Of a stretch of DNA of 38,219 nt, positions 24,000 through 33,659 are shown one piece after another; the stretch's first letter is position 1; every line of letters begins with the position of its first letter. Source of the stretch: Hyphomicrobiales bacterium (lineage in GTDB: Bacteria; Pseudomonadota; Alphaproteobacteria; Rhizobiales; Kaistiaceae); contig JAAEOR010000854.1 in NCBI GenBank assembly GCA_024222895.1, positions 1 through 38,219 on the forward strand, in the 5' to 3' direction. Both the position numbers and the translations under genes were made by a program. The notes below the pieces were generated by a model, which was not told where the DNA came from, searched no databases, and saw only the letters and a program-made list of their open reading frames with translations.

Positions 24000-25247
24000 T
24001 CACGCGCCGCTCAGGTAGTCCATCGGGTTGACAGGCTTGGCACCCTTGCGCAGTTCGAAGTGGACCTGCGGCGAGGAAACCGATCCACTGGTACCGGCCT
24101 TGCCTATCGTCGAGCCGCGTTTCACCGTATCACCGCGCTTGACGTCCACTTCGTCGTTGTGAGCGTAGGCTGAAACCCAGCCGTCGGCGTGACGGATCAG
24201 GACGAGATTGCCGTAGCCGGCCAATTCGTTACCCGAATAGATGACCGTCCCGGCCTCGGCCGCCTTGACGGATGTTCCCGCGGGGACGGCCAGATTGATG
24301 CCGTCATTTCGCTCGCCGTCCGTTTTTGGTCCGAAGCCGGAGATGATCCGACCGCGGACCGGCCACCGGAACGACGTGCCATCGCTTGAAGGAGGATCAG
24401 CGGACTCGACCGCCGCCGCTGGCGCAGGCTCCAGAGACGCCACAGCCTTGGCCGGAACGACCGGTAACTCGGGTGCCGGCGCACCGCTAATCACGCGCGG
24501 CGCGGGATTGCCGTTGACCGGCACTGTGGTCCCGTCGGGGTTGACCTTGATGGTTCCAAGCGGTTTTGGCGCGGTACCGGGACCCGTGGTTAGCGAGGCG
24601 GTCTTTGTCTGTGCTCCGGATCCACCGGGAATCGTGAGCTGCTGTCCAACCCGGATTGTCTGCCCGGCCAGGGAGTTGGCTGCAACAAGGTTGTCGACAC
24701 TGACGCCGTGCATGCGCGAAATGCTGTAGAGCGTTTGTCCGGTCTCAACCGTGTGCGTACCGCCTGCGGCCGCAACCGGCGTTGGCGCCGCTGCCGCTCC
24801 GGGCTGCGGCGTCGCATAGGCGACCGTCTGAGCGCGCTGCGGAATAACAATGGAACGCCCCTGGGTGATCTGCGAGGGGCTAGAGATACCATTGGCGCGT
24901 GCGATTTCGCTCGACGGAACACCATACTTCAACGCCAGCGTATCGAGGGATTCGCCCGGCCCAACCGTTACGACCCTGCCGCCCACCGCGGACCACCCAC
25001 CGCCGGCCCCGGAAGCCGCGAGATCGATCGGCCCACCTGCTCCCGGAACGCCGGTGCTCGCCACCGCAGTCCCGCCCGGCTGGGCATTCGCGATGATTTC
25101 CCGTTGATTTGGCGTTGACCCGGTGAAGAAGGGTTCCCTGACGCCGGTTGCGTCGGTACTACAGGCCGCAGCCAGCCCGGCAAGCGCGACAACGCTGATG
25201 GCTGGCCCAAGAAATCCGCTCTGACGCGTAGAAATTCGGTTACGCAT
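24000..25247 (-). CDS. LysM/LytM (M23) lipoprotein, NlpD/DipM-like, probable non-catalytic amidase activator
   Basis: 415 residues from ATG 25247. A lipoprotein signal peptide ends in LAGLAAAC with Cys29 as the lipidated residue and Ser after it, which favours the outer membrane. Two LysM domains follow (VVTVGPGESLDTLALKYGV at about 90-135; HTVETGQTLYSISRMHGV at about 165-210), then a Pro/Ala linker and a LytM domain at about 295-412. Zinc ligands are lost: the usual HxGID reads NDGIN, and the final HxH reads QVH; the YAHND histidine remains. The same losses occur in E. coli NlpD, which activates amidases for daughter-cell separation. I infer that role here. Confidence 0.87.
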   Translation of the reverse strand: MRNRISTRQSGFLGPAISVVALAGLAAACSTDATGVREPFFTGSTPNQREIIANAQPGGTAVASTGVPGAGGPIDLAASGAGGGWSAVGGRVVTVGPGESLDTLALKYGVPSSEIARANGISSPSQITQGRSIVIPQRAQTVAYATPQPGAAAAPTPVAAAGGTHTVETGQTLYSISRMHGVSVDNLVAANSLAGQTIRVGQQLTIPGGSGAQTKTASLTTGPGTAPKPLGTIKVNPDGTTVPVNGNPAPRVISGAPAPELPVVPAKAVASLEPAPAAAVESADPPSSDGTSFRWPVRGRIISGFGPKTDGERNDGINLAVPAGTSVKAAEAGTVIYSGNELAGYGNLVLIRHADGWVSAYAHNDEVDVKRGDTVKRGSTIGKAGTSGSVSSPQVHFELRKGAKPVNPMDYLSGA

Positions 25248-25434
25248 GACACAACTCGCACTCAACTCGTTACGGCAGCGAGTAAACACCGGTAACGTTG
25301 ACAAAAGATTTAAGGATCACGAGTGGGCGGTCCTGACGACAATTTCCCTTGGGCGTCGGTCGCCGCCGCCCTAAATCGGCCTGATGGGTAACCAACAACC
25401 GCGACCGCCGAAACAAACCCGGAAAGGCAATTAC

Positions 25435-26382
25435 ATGGGTCCTGGACCGAGATTCCCGCGCGCTCTCGCCACACTGATCGTCCTGCTTGCCGCTGTTGCA
25501 CCATCCGCCTCGGCCAAACCGATGACCGTGCCCTACGCGCCGACCATTGGCGAGTCGACGACTCTCCTCGTCCGCTATCTCCGGGTCACTGCGATGGAAC
25601 GCAGGCCGGAGCCCGTAATCAGCGTCGAATACGAACTCGAACTGACGATAACCAGCCCAAAGCCCGATGGGTTTCACGCGCAGGTTCGCAGCAGCCGAAC
25701 CAACGTAATGGTCAACCGCCAGCGCGTTTTGGATCCGCCCGATTTCGACAGTTTGCTCCTCGTCGCTGTCGATGGACTTACGGCGGAACTGGACATTACG
25801 CAGCAGGGCGCTGTGGCGGCTGTCACCAATTGGGACACCCTCCGGGCCCCCCTGATTCAAAAGGCGATTTCGTTGGCCGGCGACAACCAGGCATTGGCCG
25901 AAACAGCTCGAACCTTCCTCCCGAGCATCGACTCAGCCGGTGCCGTGCAGGTGTTCGCCCGCGCGCTGGCGATCAGCGCGCCCGGCCGCATGATCGCCTT
26001 TGACCCGCCCGACCGCATGGCGGCCGAGGCCGCTGACGCGGTATTGCCTTCATTTGCCACCCACGCGCGAGGGCGGTGGTCGTTTGATCTTTTGCCGGAA
26101 CCGCTCCTGCCCGACAGCATCAGCGTGCAATGGCTTGGCGTGCCGGGACCGGAAGCTCTTCGCGCTATTCTCGCAACAATTGGCGAACAACTGAGCCGCA
26201 TCGGTTCGCTCGATCAGGATACACGCAAGGCAGCGGAAGAAGACGGCCAGATGTGGCAGCGGTTCAGCGCGACCTATGACCAGAAGACCGGTCGTTTACT
26301 CGCCTTTCAGGCCACCATGGAACTCACGGCAGGTCCACTGCAGCGTCGTGTGGCAATCGAAGCAATGGCGAAAGGCCGCTGA
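25435..26382 (+). CDS. Secreted protein of unknown function
   Basis: 315 residues from ATG 25435, chosen for GGAAAGG about eight bases upstream and for the signal peptide it begins (RALATLIVLLAAVAPSASA, cleavage near residue 27). I recognise no domain. The mature part mixes beta-like stretches (TTLLVRYLRVTAME, VISVEYELELTITSPKPDGFHAQVRSS) with helical segments, and ends with FSATYDQKTGRLLAFQATMELTAGPLQRRVAIE. This recurring strand pattern suggests a periplasmic beta-rich lipid- or ligand-binding fold, but that is only a guess. It is divergent from the LytM lipoprotein gene and convergent with parC. Confidence 0.75.
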   Translation: MGPGPRFPRALATLIVLLAAVAPSASAKPMTVPYAPTIGESTTLLVRYLRVTAMERRPEPVISVEYELELTITSPKPDGFHAQVRSSRTNVMVNRQRVLDPPDFDSLLLVAVDGLTAELDITQQGAVAAVTNWDTLRAPLIQKAISLAGDNQALAETARTFLPSIDSAGAVQVFARALAISAPGRMIAFDPPDRMAAEAADAVLPSFATHARGRWSFDLLPEPLLPDSISVQWLGVPGPEALRAILATIGEQLSRIGSLDQDTRKAAEEDGQMWQRFSATYDQKTGRLLAFQATMELTAGPLQRRVAIEAMAKGR

Positions 26383-26455
26383 AGGCCCTGAAAAGCGAAA
26401 GGCTTGCGAGGATCACGTATTCAGGCGTCACCGGTGATCGGCAAATTCCGCGATC

Positions 26456-28711
26456 TCAGCCCATCGGCGGCGTACCGAACCGGTTCGACCTGGGAAAACC
26501 CTGGGGAGGAAGCCGGCCCGCCTGGGCGCGCTCACCGAGCCAATCCTTCATCTCCTTCATCGTTCGATTGAAGCTGCGGCCCGAGGAATCCTGCCAGGTC
26601 AGTCCGTCGGCGGATGCGAAAACCCGGACGTCGGAGACCCCGCCATCCTTGTAGCGCTGAAGGCGCACACCCTTGCCCCTGGCCATTGCCGGCACCTGTT
26701 CCCGCCGGAAGAGAAGCAGTTTGCGGTTCTCTCCAAGGATGGCGATCGTGTCGCCGGCAGCAGCCACGCACAACCGCATTTCTTGGCCGCCGCCAACGGT
26801 CATCACCTGCTTGCCTTTTCGGGTATTCGCCAGCGTTTCCACCTCGCGCACGATGAAGCCGCGTCCATCGGTGGACACAATGAGCAGCGCCCGCTCCGGA
26901 TCGTGAACGAAGACGGCGACCGTGTCATCGGCGGCATCCATGTCGACCAGGACCCGGATCGGCTCGCCGTGACCGCGGCCGCCCGGTAGTCCGCCGGCAG
27001 CCAGCGTGTAGAACTTCCCACCGGTGGAGGCGACCACAATCCGATCGGTGGTCTCGGCCGCGAATGCAAATTTGAGCCCGTCGCCGGCCTTGAAGGTCAG
27101 CCCCTTGGTGTCGGCGAGCTTGCCTTTCAGCGCTCTAATCCAGCCTTTCTCGGAAACGACAACGGTAATCGGCTCGCGTTCGACGGTCGCCTCAAGCATG
27201 GCCTCGGCAATGTCGGCGGCCGGCGCTTCGGCAAAGGTCGTTCGCCGCTTGCCAAGCGCCGTGTCGGGGCCAAATGCCTTTCGGACCGCCCGGATTTGTT
27301 CCCCGACGCTGGCCCATTGTTTGTTCTCCGACTTGAGCAGCGCGCGAATCCCCCGGCCTTCTTTGGTCAGCTTGACGTGCTCGCCCTTGATCTCGACTTC
27401 CTCAAGCTTGCGCAAACTCCGCAGACGCATGTTGAGAATTGCCTCTGCCTGAACGTCCGACAGCGAGAAGGCTGACATCAGAACCGGCTTCGGCTCGTCC
27501 TCGTTGCGTATGATGCGGATCACCTCGTCAATATTCAGGAACGCGACGAGATACCCGTCCAGGACCTCGATGCGATGCTGGATTGCGGCGAGGCGATGTT
27601 CCGAACGACGGATCAGGACCTCACGCCGGTGTGCCAGCCATTCGTTGAGCGCTTCACCCAGACCGATGACCCGCGGCACTCGTCCGCCCGACAGAACATT
27701 GAGGTTGAGCGACACGCGACTTTCGAGATCGGTCAGCTTGAACAACGACTCCATCAACAGGGTCGCGTCGATCGTGCGGCTGCGCGGCTCGATCACAATA
27801 CGAATGTCCTCGGCCGACTCATCACGGATATCGGCAACCAGCGGCAGTCGCTTGGCTTCCATCAATTCGGCGATTTTCTCGATCAGCCGAGCCTTCGGTA
27901 CCTGGTAGGGAATCTCGGAGATCACGACAACGTAGGCGCCGCGCGGTTGATCCTCGACCGCCCAGCGAGCCCTGAGTCGGAAACCACCACGACCGGTCCG
28001 ATACGCCTCGACAATATTGGCAGGGTCCTCGACGATGATCCCACCGGTCGGCAAGTCGGGCCCGGGAATAAAGCCGATCAGGGTCTCGATCCGCGCGTTT
28101 GGCGACTTGATGAGATGCAGGGCCGCGTCGCAAAGCTCGGCGGCGTTGTGGGGTGGAATATTGGTTGCCATGCCCACCGCGATGCCTGACGCACCATTGG
28201 CGAGGAGGTTTGGGAAAGCGCCCGGCAGCACGACCGGCTCGGTGTCAGCATCGTCGTAGGTCGGGCGGAAATCGACGGCGTTTTCGTCGATACCGTCAAG
28301 CAGCAGTCGCGCGACCTCGGTGAGGCGGGCTTCGGTATAGCGCATGGCCGCCGGGTTATCGCCGTCGACATTGCCGAAATTCCCCTGTCCTTCGATCAAT
28401 GGATAGCGGACGGCGAAGTCCTGGGCGAGCCGGGCCAGCGCATCATAGATTGCCTGATCGCCATGGGGATGAAAGTTGCCCATCACGTCACCGACAATCT
28501 TGGCGGATTTCTTGAACGCCGCCCGCGGATCGAGGCGCAGAAGCCGCATGCCATGCAGAATGCGGCGGTGGACCGGCTTCAGGCCGTCCCGCGCATCCGG
28601 CAACGCCCGATGCATGATCGTCGACAGAGCGTAGGCGAGATAGCGCTCTTCGAGCGCGTCACGCAGATTGATTGGCTCGACCGAGCCAGACGGAATCAGG
28701 TCTTTTCCCAT
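26456..28711 (-). CDS. parC: DNA topoisomerase IV subunit A
   Basis: 751 residues from ATG 28711; an upstream in-frame start at 28792 lies inside recO and its extra residues are not family sequence. The breakage-reunion domain holds [39 protein letters not shown] and the catalytic Tyr125 in [11 protein letters not shown]. The shorter C-terminal beta-pinwheel (about 490-740) and the absence of a GyrA box point to ParC. With ParE it decatenates daughter chromosomes. The positions matching E. coli ParC Ser80 and Glu84 are Gln86 and Asp90. The gene follows recO in the same direction, 37 bases after its stop. Confidence 0.95.
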   Translation of the reverse strand: MGKDLIPSGSVEPINLRDALEERYLAYALSTIMHRALPDARDGLKPVHRRILHGMRLLRLDPRAAFKKSAKIVGDVMGNFHPHGDQAIYDALARLAQDFAVRYPLIEGQGNFGNVDGDNPAAMRYTEARLTEVARLLLDGIDENAVDFRPTYDDADTEPVVLPGAFPNLLANGASGIAVGMATNIPPHNAAELCDAALHLIKSPNARIETLIGFIPGPDLPTGGIIVEDPANIVEAYRTGRGGFRLRARWAVEDQPRGAYVVVISEIPYQVPKARLIEKIAELMEAKRLPLVADIRDESAEDIRIVIEPRSRTIDATLLMESLFKLTDLESRVSLNLNVLSGGRVPRVIGLGEALNEWLAHRREVLIRRSEHRLAAIQHRIEVLDGYLVAFLNIDEVIRIIRNEDEPKPVLMSAFSLSDVQAEAILNMRLRSLRKLEEVEIKGEHVKLTKEGRGIRALLKSENKQWASVGEQIRAVRKAFGPDTALGKRRTTFAEAPAADIAEAMLEATVEREPITVVVSEKGWIRALKGKLADTKGLTFKAGDGLKFAFAAETTDRIVVASTGGKFYTLAAGGLPGGRGHGEPIRVLVDMDAADDTVAVFVHDPERALLIVSTDGRGFIVREVETLANTRKGKQVMTVGGGQEMRLCVAAAGDTIAILGENRKLLLFRREQVPAMARGKGVRLQRYKDGGVSDVRVFASADGLTWQDSSGRSFNRTMKEMKDWLGERAQAGRLPPQGFPRSNRFGTPPMG

Positions 28712-28748
28712 GCCCTGGGATAGCGGCCCGCACCCGGTGTTACAACGG

Positions 28749-29498
28749 TCAACGTTGCCCGCCGACGAGCTCCTCTTCCATCTGCCGGCCAATCAACGCA
28801 GTGAGTCGCGCTCGTTCATCCGGGGCGTTCACCCCTCGCGGCCCATAGACGTGCCGGTCGAGAAAGAACCCGGTGAGGCGAAAGGCATCGAGGAGATCGG
28901 CAGCCTGTGGTGTCCGCCCTTCTCGATGCAGGAAGGAAGGCAGCGGCAACATGCGATCGCGAAAGGGAGCGCCAGCCCCTTCGCTGACCGCCCGACCCGA
29001 CTTGGGTGAAACAAAGACCAGTCGCTCCGCCGTCCCGGTTGCCGCACAGCGCTCCAGGTCGAGGCCGAAACCCAGTTCCTCAAGCATCCGCAATTCAAAG
29101 CGAACGATAAGAGCGCCACCGGTTAACGGATCTTCCAACCAGTCTACAATCGCGGCAAGAATGGCGTGAATCTGAGGATGGGGGTCCCGTTCCGGCAACA
29201 GCCGCGTGAGCGCAGCCAGGACCTGGATTCCGTAGAGGCACGCCGGACTAGCGATAAGCCGGGCGGCACGCTGGACCGTTGGCTCGATCGCATAGGTCCC
29301 GAGATGCGCGTCGAGGCGGGCGCGCCATGTTGCCACGACCGAGTTACCTGGCTGCAGGACGGATTGGTGGCGCCGCGATCTCCCACCTCGGACAAGGCCG
29401 AGATGGCGACCGTGCTGTGCAGTCATCAGTTCGACGATCAGGCTGCTTTCGCCGTAGCGCCGGGTACCAATAACGATGCCGTCATCCGACCAGTGCAT
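28749..29498 (-). CDS. recO: DNA repair protein RecO
   Basis: 249 residues. The N-terminal OB fold has the family start [40 protein letters not shown] and [16 protein letters not shown]. The helical C-terminal domain has [23 protein letters not shown] and [13 protein letters not shown]. The four-cysteine zinc site found in some RecO proteins is not present (a single Cys in CAATG), as is common in alphaproteobacteria. RecO loads RecA on SSB-coated DNA together with RecR. It follows era after a 138-base gap and precedes parC. Confidence 0.95.
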   Translation of the reverse strand: MHWSDDGIVIGTRRYGESSLIVELMTAQHGRHLGLVRGGRSRRHQSVLQPGNSVVATWRARLDAHLGTYAIEPTVQRAARLIASPACLYGIQVLAALTRLLPERDPHPQIHAILAAIVDWLEDPLTGGALIVRFELRMLEELGFGLDLERCAATGTAERLVFVSPKSGRAVSEGAGAPFRDRMLPLPSFLHREGRTPQAADLLDAFRLTGFFLDRHVYGPRGVNAPDERARLTALIGRQMEEELVGGQR

Positions 29499-29636
29499 GG
29501 ACCCCAGTCTATCTCAATGTCGCACCAGAACAATGAAGCCAGCCAGCGCCCGCTTCCCGAGCCCCAACGTTGGAGAGGCAGCACAAGAACCGGCCTTCCG
29601 CTTCCAGGCCATTGATCGATCCCCGGGCGCGCGACA

Positions 29637-30545
29637 TCACTTGGGAAACTCGATACCCATCGCCCGGTAGCGTTCGGGATCGTCGATCCAGCCCTGGCGG
29701 ACCTTGACGAACAGGAACAGGTGCACGGGCCGTTCAACGATTGCGGCGATCTCCTTGCGAGCCGCGACCGAAATACCTTTTATCGCCTGACCGCCCTTGC
29801 CGATAACGATCTTCTTGTGACTGTCGCGCGTGACGTAAATGGTCTGCTCGACACGAATGGAACCATCCTTCCGGTCCCTCCACTGCTCGGTCTCGACTGT
29901 CGCCTGGTATGGCAATTCCTGATGCAGCCGTTCGAACAACTTCTCGCGGGTAATCTCCGCAGCCAGCTGGCGCAGCGGTACGTCGCTCACCTCGTCTTCG
30001 GGATAGAGCCAGGGTCCCTCCGCCATGGCGTCGGCCATCCACGCGACAAGATCGTCCAGGCCGTCGCCGTTAGCCGCCGAAACCATGAAGGTGTGCTCAA
30101 ACCCGACCAATGCGTTCGCTTCTGCGGTGAGCGACAGGAGCGTCTCGGGTTTGACCAGATCGATTTTGTTGATGATCAAGATTTTCGGACGCGAGAGCGA
30201 CGCCAGCCGATTGAGCAGGTTTGTCACCTCGGAGACCAGGCCCCGGCCAGCGTCAACCAGCAACGCGACAATGTCGGCATCTTCGGCACCGCTCCAGGCC
30301 GTATCGACCATTGCCCGGTCGAGCCGCCGCCGAGGCGCAAAGATGCCAGGTGTGTCGACAAAGACGATCTGGCTGTTTTTGACGATGGCGATTCCACGCA
30401 CCATCGTGCGGGTGGTCTGCACCTTACGGCTGACGATCGAAACCTTGGTTCCCACCAAGCGATTGACCAAAGTCGATTTGCCGGCATTCGGTGCACCAAT
30501 GATTGCGACGAAACCACAGCGTCGCGACTCAGGACGGCCCGCCAT
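29637..30545 (-). CDS. era: GTPase Era
   Basis: 302 residues from ATG 30545, preferred over GTG 30563 because AAGGAG lies nine bases upstream. GTPase motifs are G1 GAPNAGKST (17-25), G3 DTPG (64-67) and G4 NKID (126-129), with the Era switch region TTRTMVRGI. The C-terminal KH domain (about 205-300) holds VTRDSHKKIVIGKGGQAIKGI. Era binds the 3' end of 16S rRNA and assists 30S assembly. Its start overlaps the end of rnc by 17 bases, the common rnc-era coupling. Confidence 0.96.
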   Translation of the reverse strand: MAGRPESRRCGFVAIIGAPNAGKSTLVNRLVGTKVSIVSRKVQTTRTMVRGIAIVKNSQIVFVDTPGIFAPRRRLDRAMVDTAWSGAEDADIVALLVDAGRGLVSEVTNLLNRLASLSRPKILIINKIDLVKPETLLSLTAEANALVGFEHTFMVSAANGDGLDDLVAWMADAMAEGPWLYPEDEVSDVPLRQLAAEITREKLFERLHQELPYQATVETEQWRDRKDGSIRVEQTIYVTRDSHKKIVIGKGGQAIKGISVAARKEIAAIVERPVHLFLFVKVRQGWIDDPERYRAMGIEFPK

Positions 30546-31233
30546 CAGTCCACGCTCCTTCACGACGCAACATCGCAGTTGCCGCGTTCTGCTCAGCCTC
30601 GCGCCGATTGCCGCCGCTTCCCGACGCAGGCCTCAGCCCGGGTGCCCGGACCTCGATAACGAAACGCGGCGCGTGGTCCGGGCCGGCGCGGTCGACGATT
30701 TCATACATCGGCGTGCCCAGTCCCCGCCCCTGCGCCCACTCCTGCAGCGTGGTCTTTGCGTCACGCAGCGGGCCGGTCCACGCGACCATTCGCTGGCCCC
30801 AGTGCTCGGCGATGAACCGCCGCACAACTTCGATACCACCGTCGAGATGCAGCGCGCCGATCACGGCCTCGCAGACGTCGCCGAGGATCGCGGCCTTCTT
30901 GCGCCCCCCGGATTGTGCTTCTCCCGAGCCGAGCCGCATAGCGGTGCCGAGATCGAGCTCCAACGCTACCGCTGCACAACTTTCGTTGCGGACAAGGGCA
31001 GTCAACCGTCGCGCCAGTTCACCCTCTGCTGCGTCTGGAAACCGATCGATGAGCATCTCGGCCACTACGAGCCCAAGCACCCGATCTCCCAAAAACTCCA
31101 GCCGCTGATAAGTGGCGCCGTCGGATCCGACTGCGCTTGCGTGGGTCAGTGCCCTTTCCAACAGGGTACGATCGGCAAAGCTATGGCCCAGGCGCCGCTG
31201 CAGCGCCGCAACAACGGAGTCGCGAGCGTTCAT
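30529..31233 (-). CDS. rnc: Ribonuclease III
   Basis: 234 residues. The signature LEFLGDRVL is at 45-53, and the second acidic set is in AAILGDVCEAVIGALHLDGG; together these bind the two metals at the active site. A dsRNA-binding domain occupies about 160-230 (DAKTTLQEWAQGRG, GNRREAEQNAATAML). It cleaves double-stranded rRNA precursors and structured mRNA. The ATG overlaps the lepB stop (31230-31233), and its own end overlaps era. Confidence 0.96.
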   Translation of the reverse strand: MNARDSVVAALQRRLGHSFADRTLLERALTHASAVGSDGATYQRLEFLGDRVLGLVVAEMLIDRFPDAAEGELARRLTALVRNESCAAVALELDLGTAMRLGSGEAQSGGRKKAAILGDVCEAVIGALHLDGGIEVVRRFIAEHWGQRMVAWTGPLRDAKTTLQEWAQGRGLGTPMYEIVDRAGPDHAPRFVIEVRAPGLRPASGSGGNRREAEQNAATAMLRREGAWTDGGPS

Positions 31234-31973
31234 TCAACCGTCGTGAAGAGCCGATCCCAGCGAACCGTCCACGGCCACCGCCAGAACGCGAGAGCCGAGG
31301 CGCCATCGCCCACCGAAAAGAAGACTATCTCGGCCCGCCCAACGAAATTCTCGAACGGGACGTAACCAACCAGGCTGAGCACGCGACTGTCCTGGGAATT
31401 GTCGCGATTGTCGCCCATCATGAAGAAGTGCCCATCCGGCACCTCATACACCTGGGTATTATCAAGGTTCTGCATTCCGAGATCGAGGGTGATGTAGTCG
31501 ACTCCGTTCGGCAGGGTTTCGCGATACTGGGTGTAGGTTCGGCCCTGGTCATCGACCCATTTGCCGACCTTTTCGCGCTCGACGGCCGTGCCGTTGATGT
31601 GCAACACGCCATCGATCATCTGGATTTGGTCGCCGGGCAGGCCGATCACCCGCTTGATGTAATCGGTCGAGTTGTCTGCCGGCAGCTTGAACACCGCCAC
31701 ATCGCCACGCGTCGGAGCCTCGCCCCAAATTCGGCCGTCAAACAGGTCAGGCCCGAACGGTAAGGAGTAACGGCTGTAGCCATAGGCGTATTTGGAGACG
31801 AACAGATAGTCGCCGATCAGCAGCGTCGATTTCATCGACCCGGACGGGATGTTGAACGGCTGAAACAACAGGGTGCGGACGACCAGTGCCAGAAGCAAAG
31901 CCTGGATGATAATCTTGACTGTCTCGCCGAAGCCGCTTCCCTTCGCCGGCGTTTTTTCGGTGGCTACGCTCAT
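31230..31973 (-). CDS. lepB: Signal peptidase I
   Basis: 247 residues. One N-terminal membrane helix (about 17-37) precedes the catalytic serine in IPSGSMKSTLLIGDYLFVSKY (Ser46) and the general base lysine in YIKRVIGLPGD (Lys107). The GHFFMMGDNRDNSQDSR box is near the end. It removes signal peptides on the periplasmic side of the inner membrane. The stop overlaps the rnc start by four bases, so translation is probably coupled. The ribosome binding site is weak. Confidence 0.96.
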   Translation of the reverse strand: MSVATEKTPAKGSGFGETVKIIIQALLLALVVRTLLFQPFNIPSGSMKSTLLIGDYLFVSKYAYGYSRYSLPFGPDLFDGRIWGEAPTRGDVAVFKLPADNSTDYIKRVIGLPGDQIQMIDGVLHINGTAVEREKVGKWVDDQGRTYTQYRETLPNGVDYITLDLGMQNLDNTQVYEVPDGHFFMMGDNRDNSQDSRVLSLVGYVPFENFVGRAEIVFFSVGDGASALAFWRWPWTVRWDRLFTTVE

Positions 31974-32011
31974 GATCTCGATCTCGGTCGGAGGGACAGA
32001 TTTTCAATAGG

Positions 32012-32039
32012 CACGAACGGCCGGTCATACCGGCTCGTG
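32012..32039. repeat. Inverted repeat upstream of lepB
   Basis: GCCGGT (32020-32025) and ACCGGC (32029-32034) pair around CAT, and CACGA (32012-32016) and TCGTG (32035-32039) extend the stem across a three-base bulge. It lies in the 118-base gap between acpS and lepB and may attenuate or end the acpS message. No T run follows. Confidence 0.4.
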
Positions 32040-32091
32040 ACACCTTCCGCAACGCCGTGAGGGTCAAGTACGGCGGATTTACGACGCGGAC

Positions 32092-32487
32092 TCAGGGGAT
32101 TGCCTCGATGATGACGTAAGCCTGCGCCATCGGATACTCATCGGTAATCGTCAGGTGGATCACGCCGTTTTGATCGGCCGGCATCAGCACGGAGAGGCGT
32201 TTCGCCGCGCCCCCGGTGAGCGACATGGTCGGTTTGCCGGACGCCAGGTTGACGACCCCCATATCGCGCCAGAACACTCCATTGCTGATCCCGGTGCCAA
32301 GGGCCTTGGCACAGGCTTCCTTTGCAGCAAAACGCTTGGCGTAGGAGGCCGCGCGCATGCGCCGTCGCTCCGACTTGGCAATCTCGATCGAAGTGAAGAT
32401 CCGGCTGACGAACCGTTCACCGTGCCGCTCCAGCACCTTTTCGATGCGCCGGATATCGATCAGGTCATTACCAATGCCGACAATCAT
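32092..32487 (-). CDS. acpS: Holo-[acyl-carrier-protein] synthase
   Basis: 131 residues from ATG 32487, with AGGAG nine bases upstream; a TTG three codons earlier is the alternative. The family motifs are [16 protein letters not shown] with metal ligand Asp8, and [18 protein letters not shown] with Glu57, then [11 protein letters not shown]. It transfers 4'-phosphopantetheine from CoA to a serine of ACP. It is within the conserved block; pdxJ, which often precedes acpS in alphaproteobacteria, is missing here and a DUF2062 gene takes that place, almost touching acpS. Confidence 0.95.
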   Translation of the reverse strand: MIVGIGNDLIDIRRIEKVLERHGERFVSRIFTSIEIAKSERRRMRAASYAKRFAAKEACAKALGTGISNGVFWRDMGVVNLASGKPTMSLTGGAAKRLSVLMPADQNGVIHLTITDEYPMAQAYVIIEAIP

Positions 32488-32492
32488 ACGGG

Positions 32493-33059
32493 TCAAGGCT
32501 CCTGGGCCGGTGAATCCGCGCGGGCCTGGCGACGGGTCTCAAGCCGCTGCCGACGCGCGTTTTGATAGGCCCGGACAGCTCCACGAACAATGAAGTAGGC
32601 CACAGTAGCGGAAATCAGACCGAGTGGCACCGCGCCCAGCAACATGGCGGGCAGAACATCGAGAATTTCCGCCCAGCTTGCGTCGGCAAGTCCGCCCTGC
32701 GGCAACTTGGGAGCACGCTTGCCGAGATCGAGAATGCTGCTCCCGACGGTGTAAGAAAGCCACCACATGAACGGAAACGTCAGCGGATTACCGACTCCGG
32801 TACCGAAAATGGCGGCCAGCGCATTGCCCCCGAAAATGAAAGCGATGAAGATCGCCATTAGAAAGTGAAAGCCGAATAGCGGTGTCCATGACACCAGCAC
32901 ACCGGCGGCGAAACCGAGCGCAATGGCGTGTGGAGACGCGCTCAACCGCAATACCCGTTTGGCGAAATACTTCAGCGAACGCGACCAGCTCCCGCGCGGC
33001 CAAACGGCTGTCCTCAATTGTTCGGTGCGAGTGGGCGGTGTGCGGCGGCGAAAAAGCAT
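32493..33059 (-). CDS. DUF2062 membrane protein
   Basis: 188 residues from ATG 33059 (a TTG at 33068 is possible and overlaps the pyrE stop). The DUF2062 core is clear: [26 protein letters not shown], followed by hydrophobic [26 protein letters not shown] and two further helices ([21 protein letters not shown]). The tail is basic and cytoplasmic in appearance. It is an inner-membrane protein of unknown activity, wedged between pyrE and acpS and nearly overlapping both, so it is co-transcribed with them. Confidence 0.88.
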   Translation of the reverse strand: MLFRRRTPPTRTEQLRTAVWPRGSWSRSLKYFAKRVLRLSASPHAIALGFAAGVLVSWTPLFGFHFLMAIFIAFIFGGNALAAIFGTGVGNPLTFPFMWWLSYTVGSSILDLGKRAPKLPQGGLADASWAEILDVLPAMLLGAVPLGLISATVAYFIVRGAVRAYQNARRQRLETRRQARADSPAQEP

Positions 33060-33064
33060 TGTGC

Positions 33065-33649
33065 TCAAGGTGCAAGGCCGCGGCTACCAGGCTTCACGGC
33101 CGGGATCGCCGCAAGTTCCGGCGGCAGAGAATCCGCCGGATAGGCCGGCACCTTGTAATTGGCAAGAGCGATCAGCGGAACGCCTATCTCGGCATCACCG
33201 GCCGATCGATCAATCAAGCAGGCAGCCGCAACCACGACAGCGCCCAGATCGCGAACCGCAGCGATCGTCTCTCGGATCGACAGGCCGGTGGTCACGATAT
33301 CCTCGACGATCAGCACACGGGCGCCCTTGTCGATTTCGAATCGACGCAAGCGGAATTCGCCGGCTTCCCGTTCGACCCACATCGCCGGAACGCTCAGATG
33401 GCGTGCTGTCTCGTAGCCAGGAACGATGCCGCCAACCGCTGGAGCAATAACGAAGTCGATCGAACCGAAGCCGGCGTCCCTGACTTTCTCGGCCAGTGCG
33501 CGACACAGCCGTTCTGTCTTGTCCGGATACATGAACACCCGGGCCTTTTGCAGGAAGACCGGGCTCCGCAGCCCCGAGCTCAGTATGAAATGCCCCTCGA
33601 GCACGGCACCGGCGCTGCGAAAGATATCGATGACTTCAGCCTCGTTCAT
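33065..33649 (-). CDS. pyrE: Orotate phosphoribosyltransferase
   Basis: 194 residues from ATG 33649, which has AAAGGA about six bases upstream. The PRPP-binding loop is [13 protein letters not shown] (112-124); [20 protein letters not shown] and [19 protein letters not shown] are the family's other conserved parts. It converts orotate and PRPP to orotidine 5'-phosphate in pyrimidine synthesis. It begins ten bases after the rel stop and ends a few bases before the DUF2062 start. Confidence 0.95.
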   Translation of the reverse strand: MNEAEVIDIFRSAGAVLEGHFILSSGLRSPVFLQKARVFMYPDKTERLCRALAEKVRDAGFGSIDFVIAPAVGGIVPGYETARHLSVPAMWVEREAGEFRLRRFEIDKGARVLIVEDIVTTGLSIRETIAAVRDLGAVVVAAACLIDRSAGDAEIGVPLIALANYKVPAYPADSLPPELAAIPAVKPGSRGLAP

Positions 33650-33659
33650 GAACGTCCTT

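Noticed and set aside
25298-25303. TTGACA as a promoter for the secreted unknown protein gene
   Set aside because: The -35 is perfect, but no acceptable -10 occurs at 15 to 19 bases.
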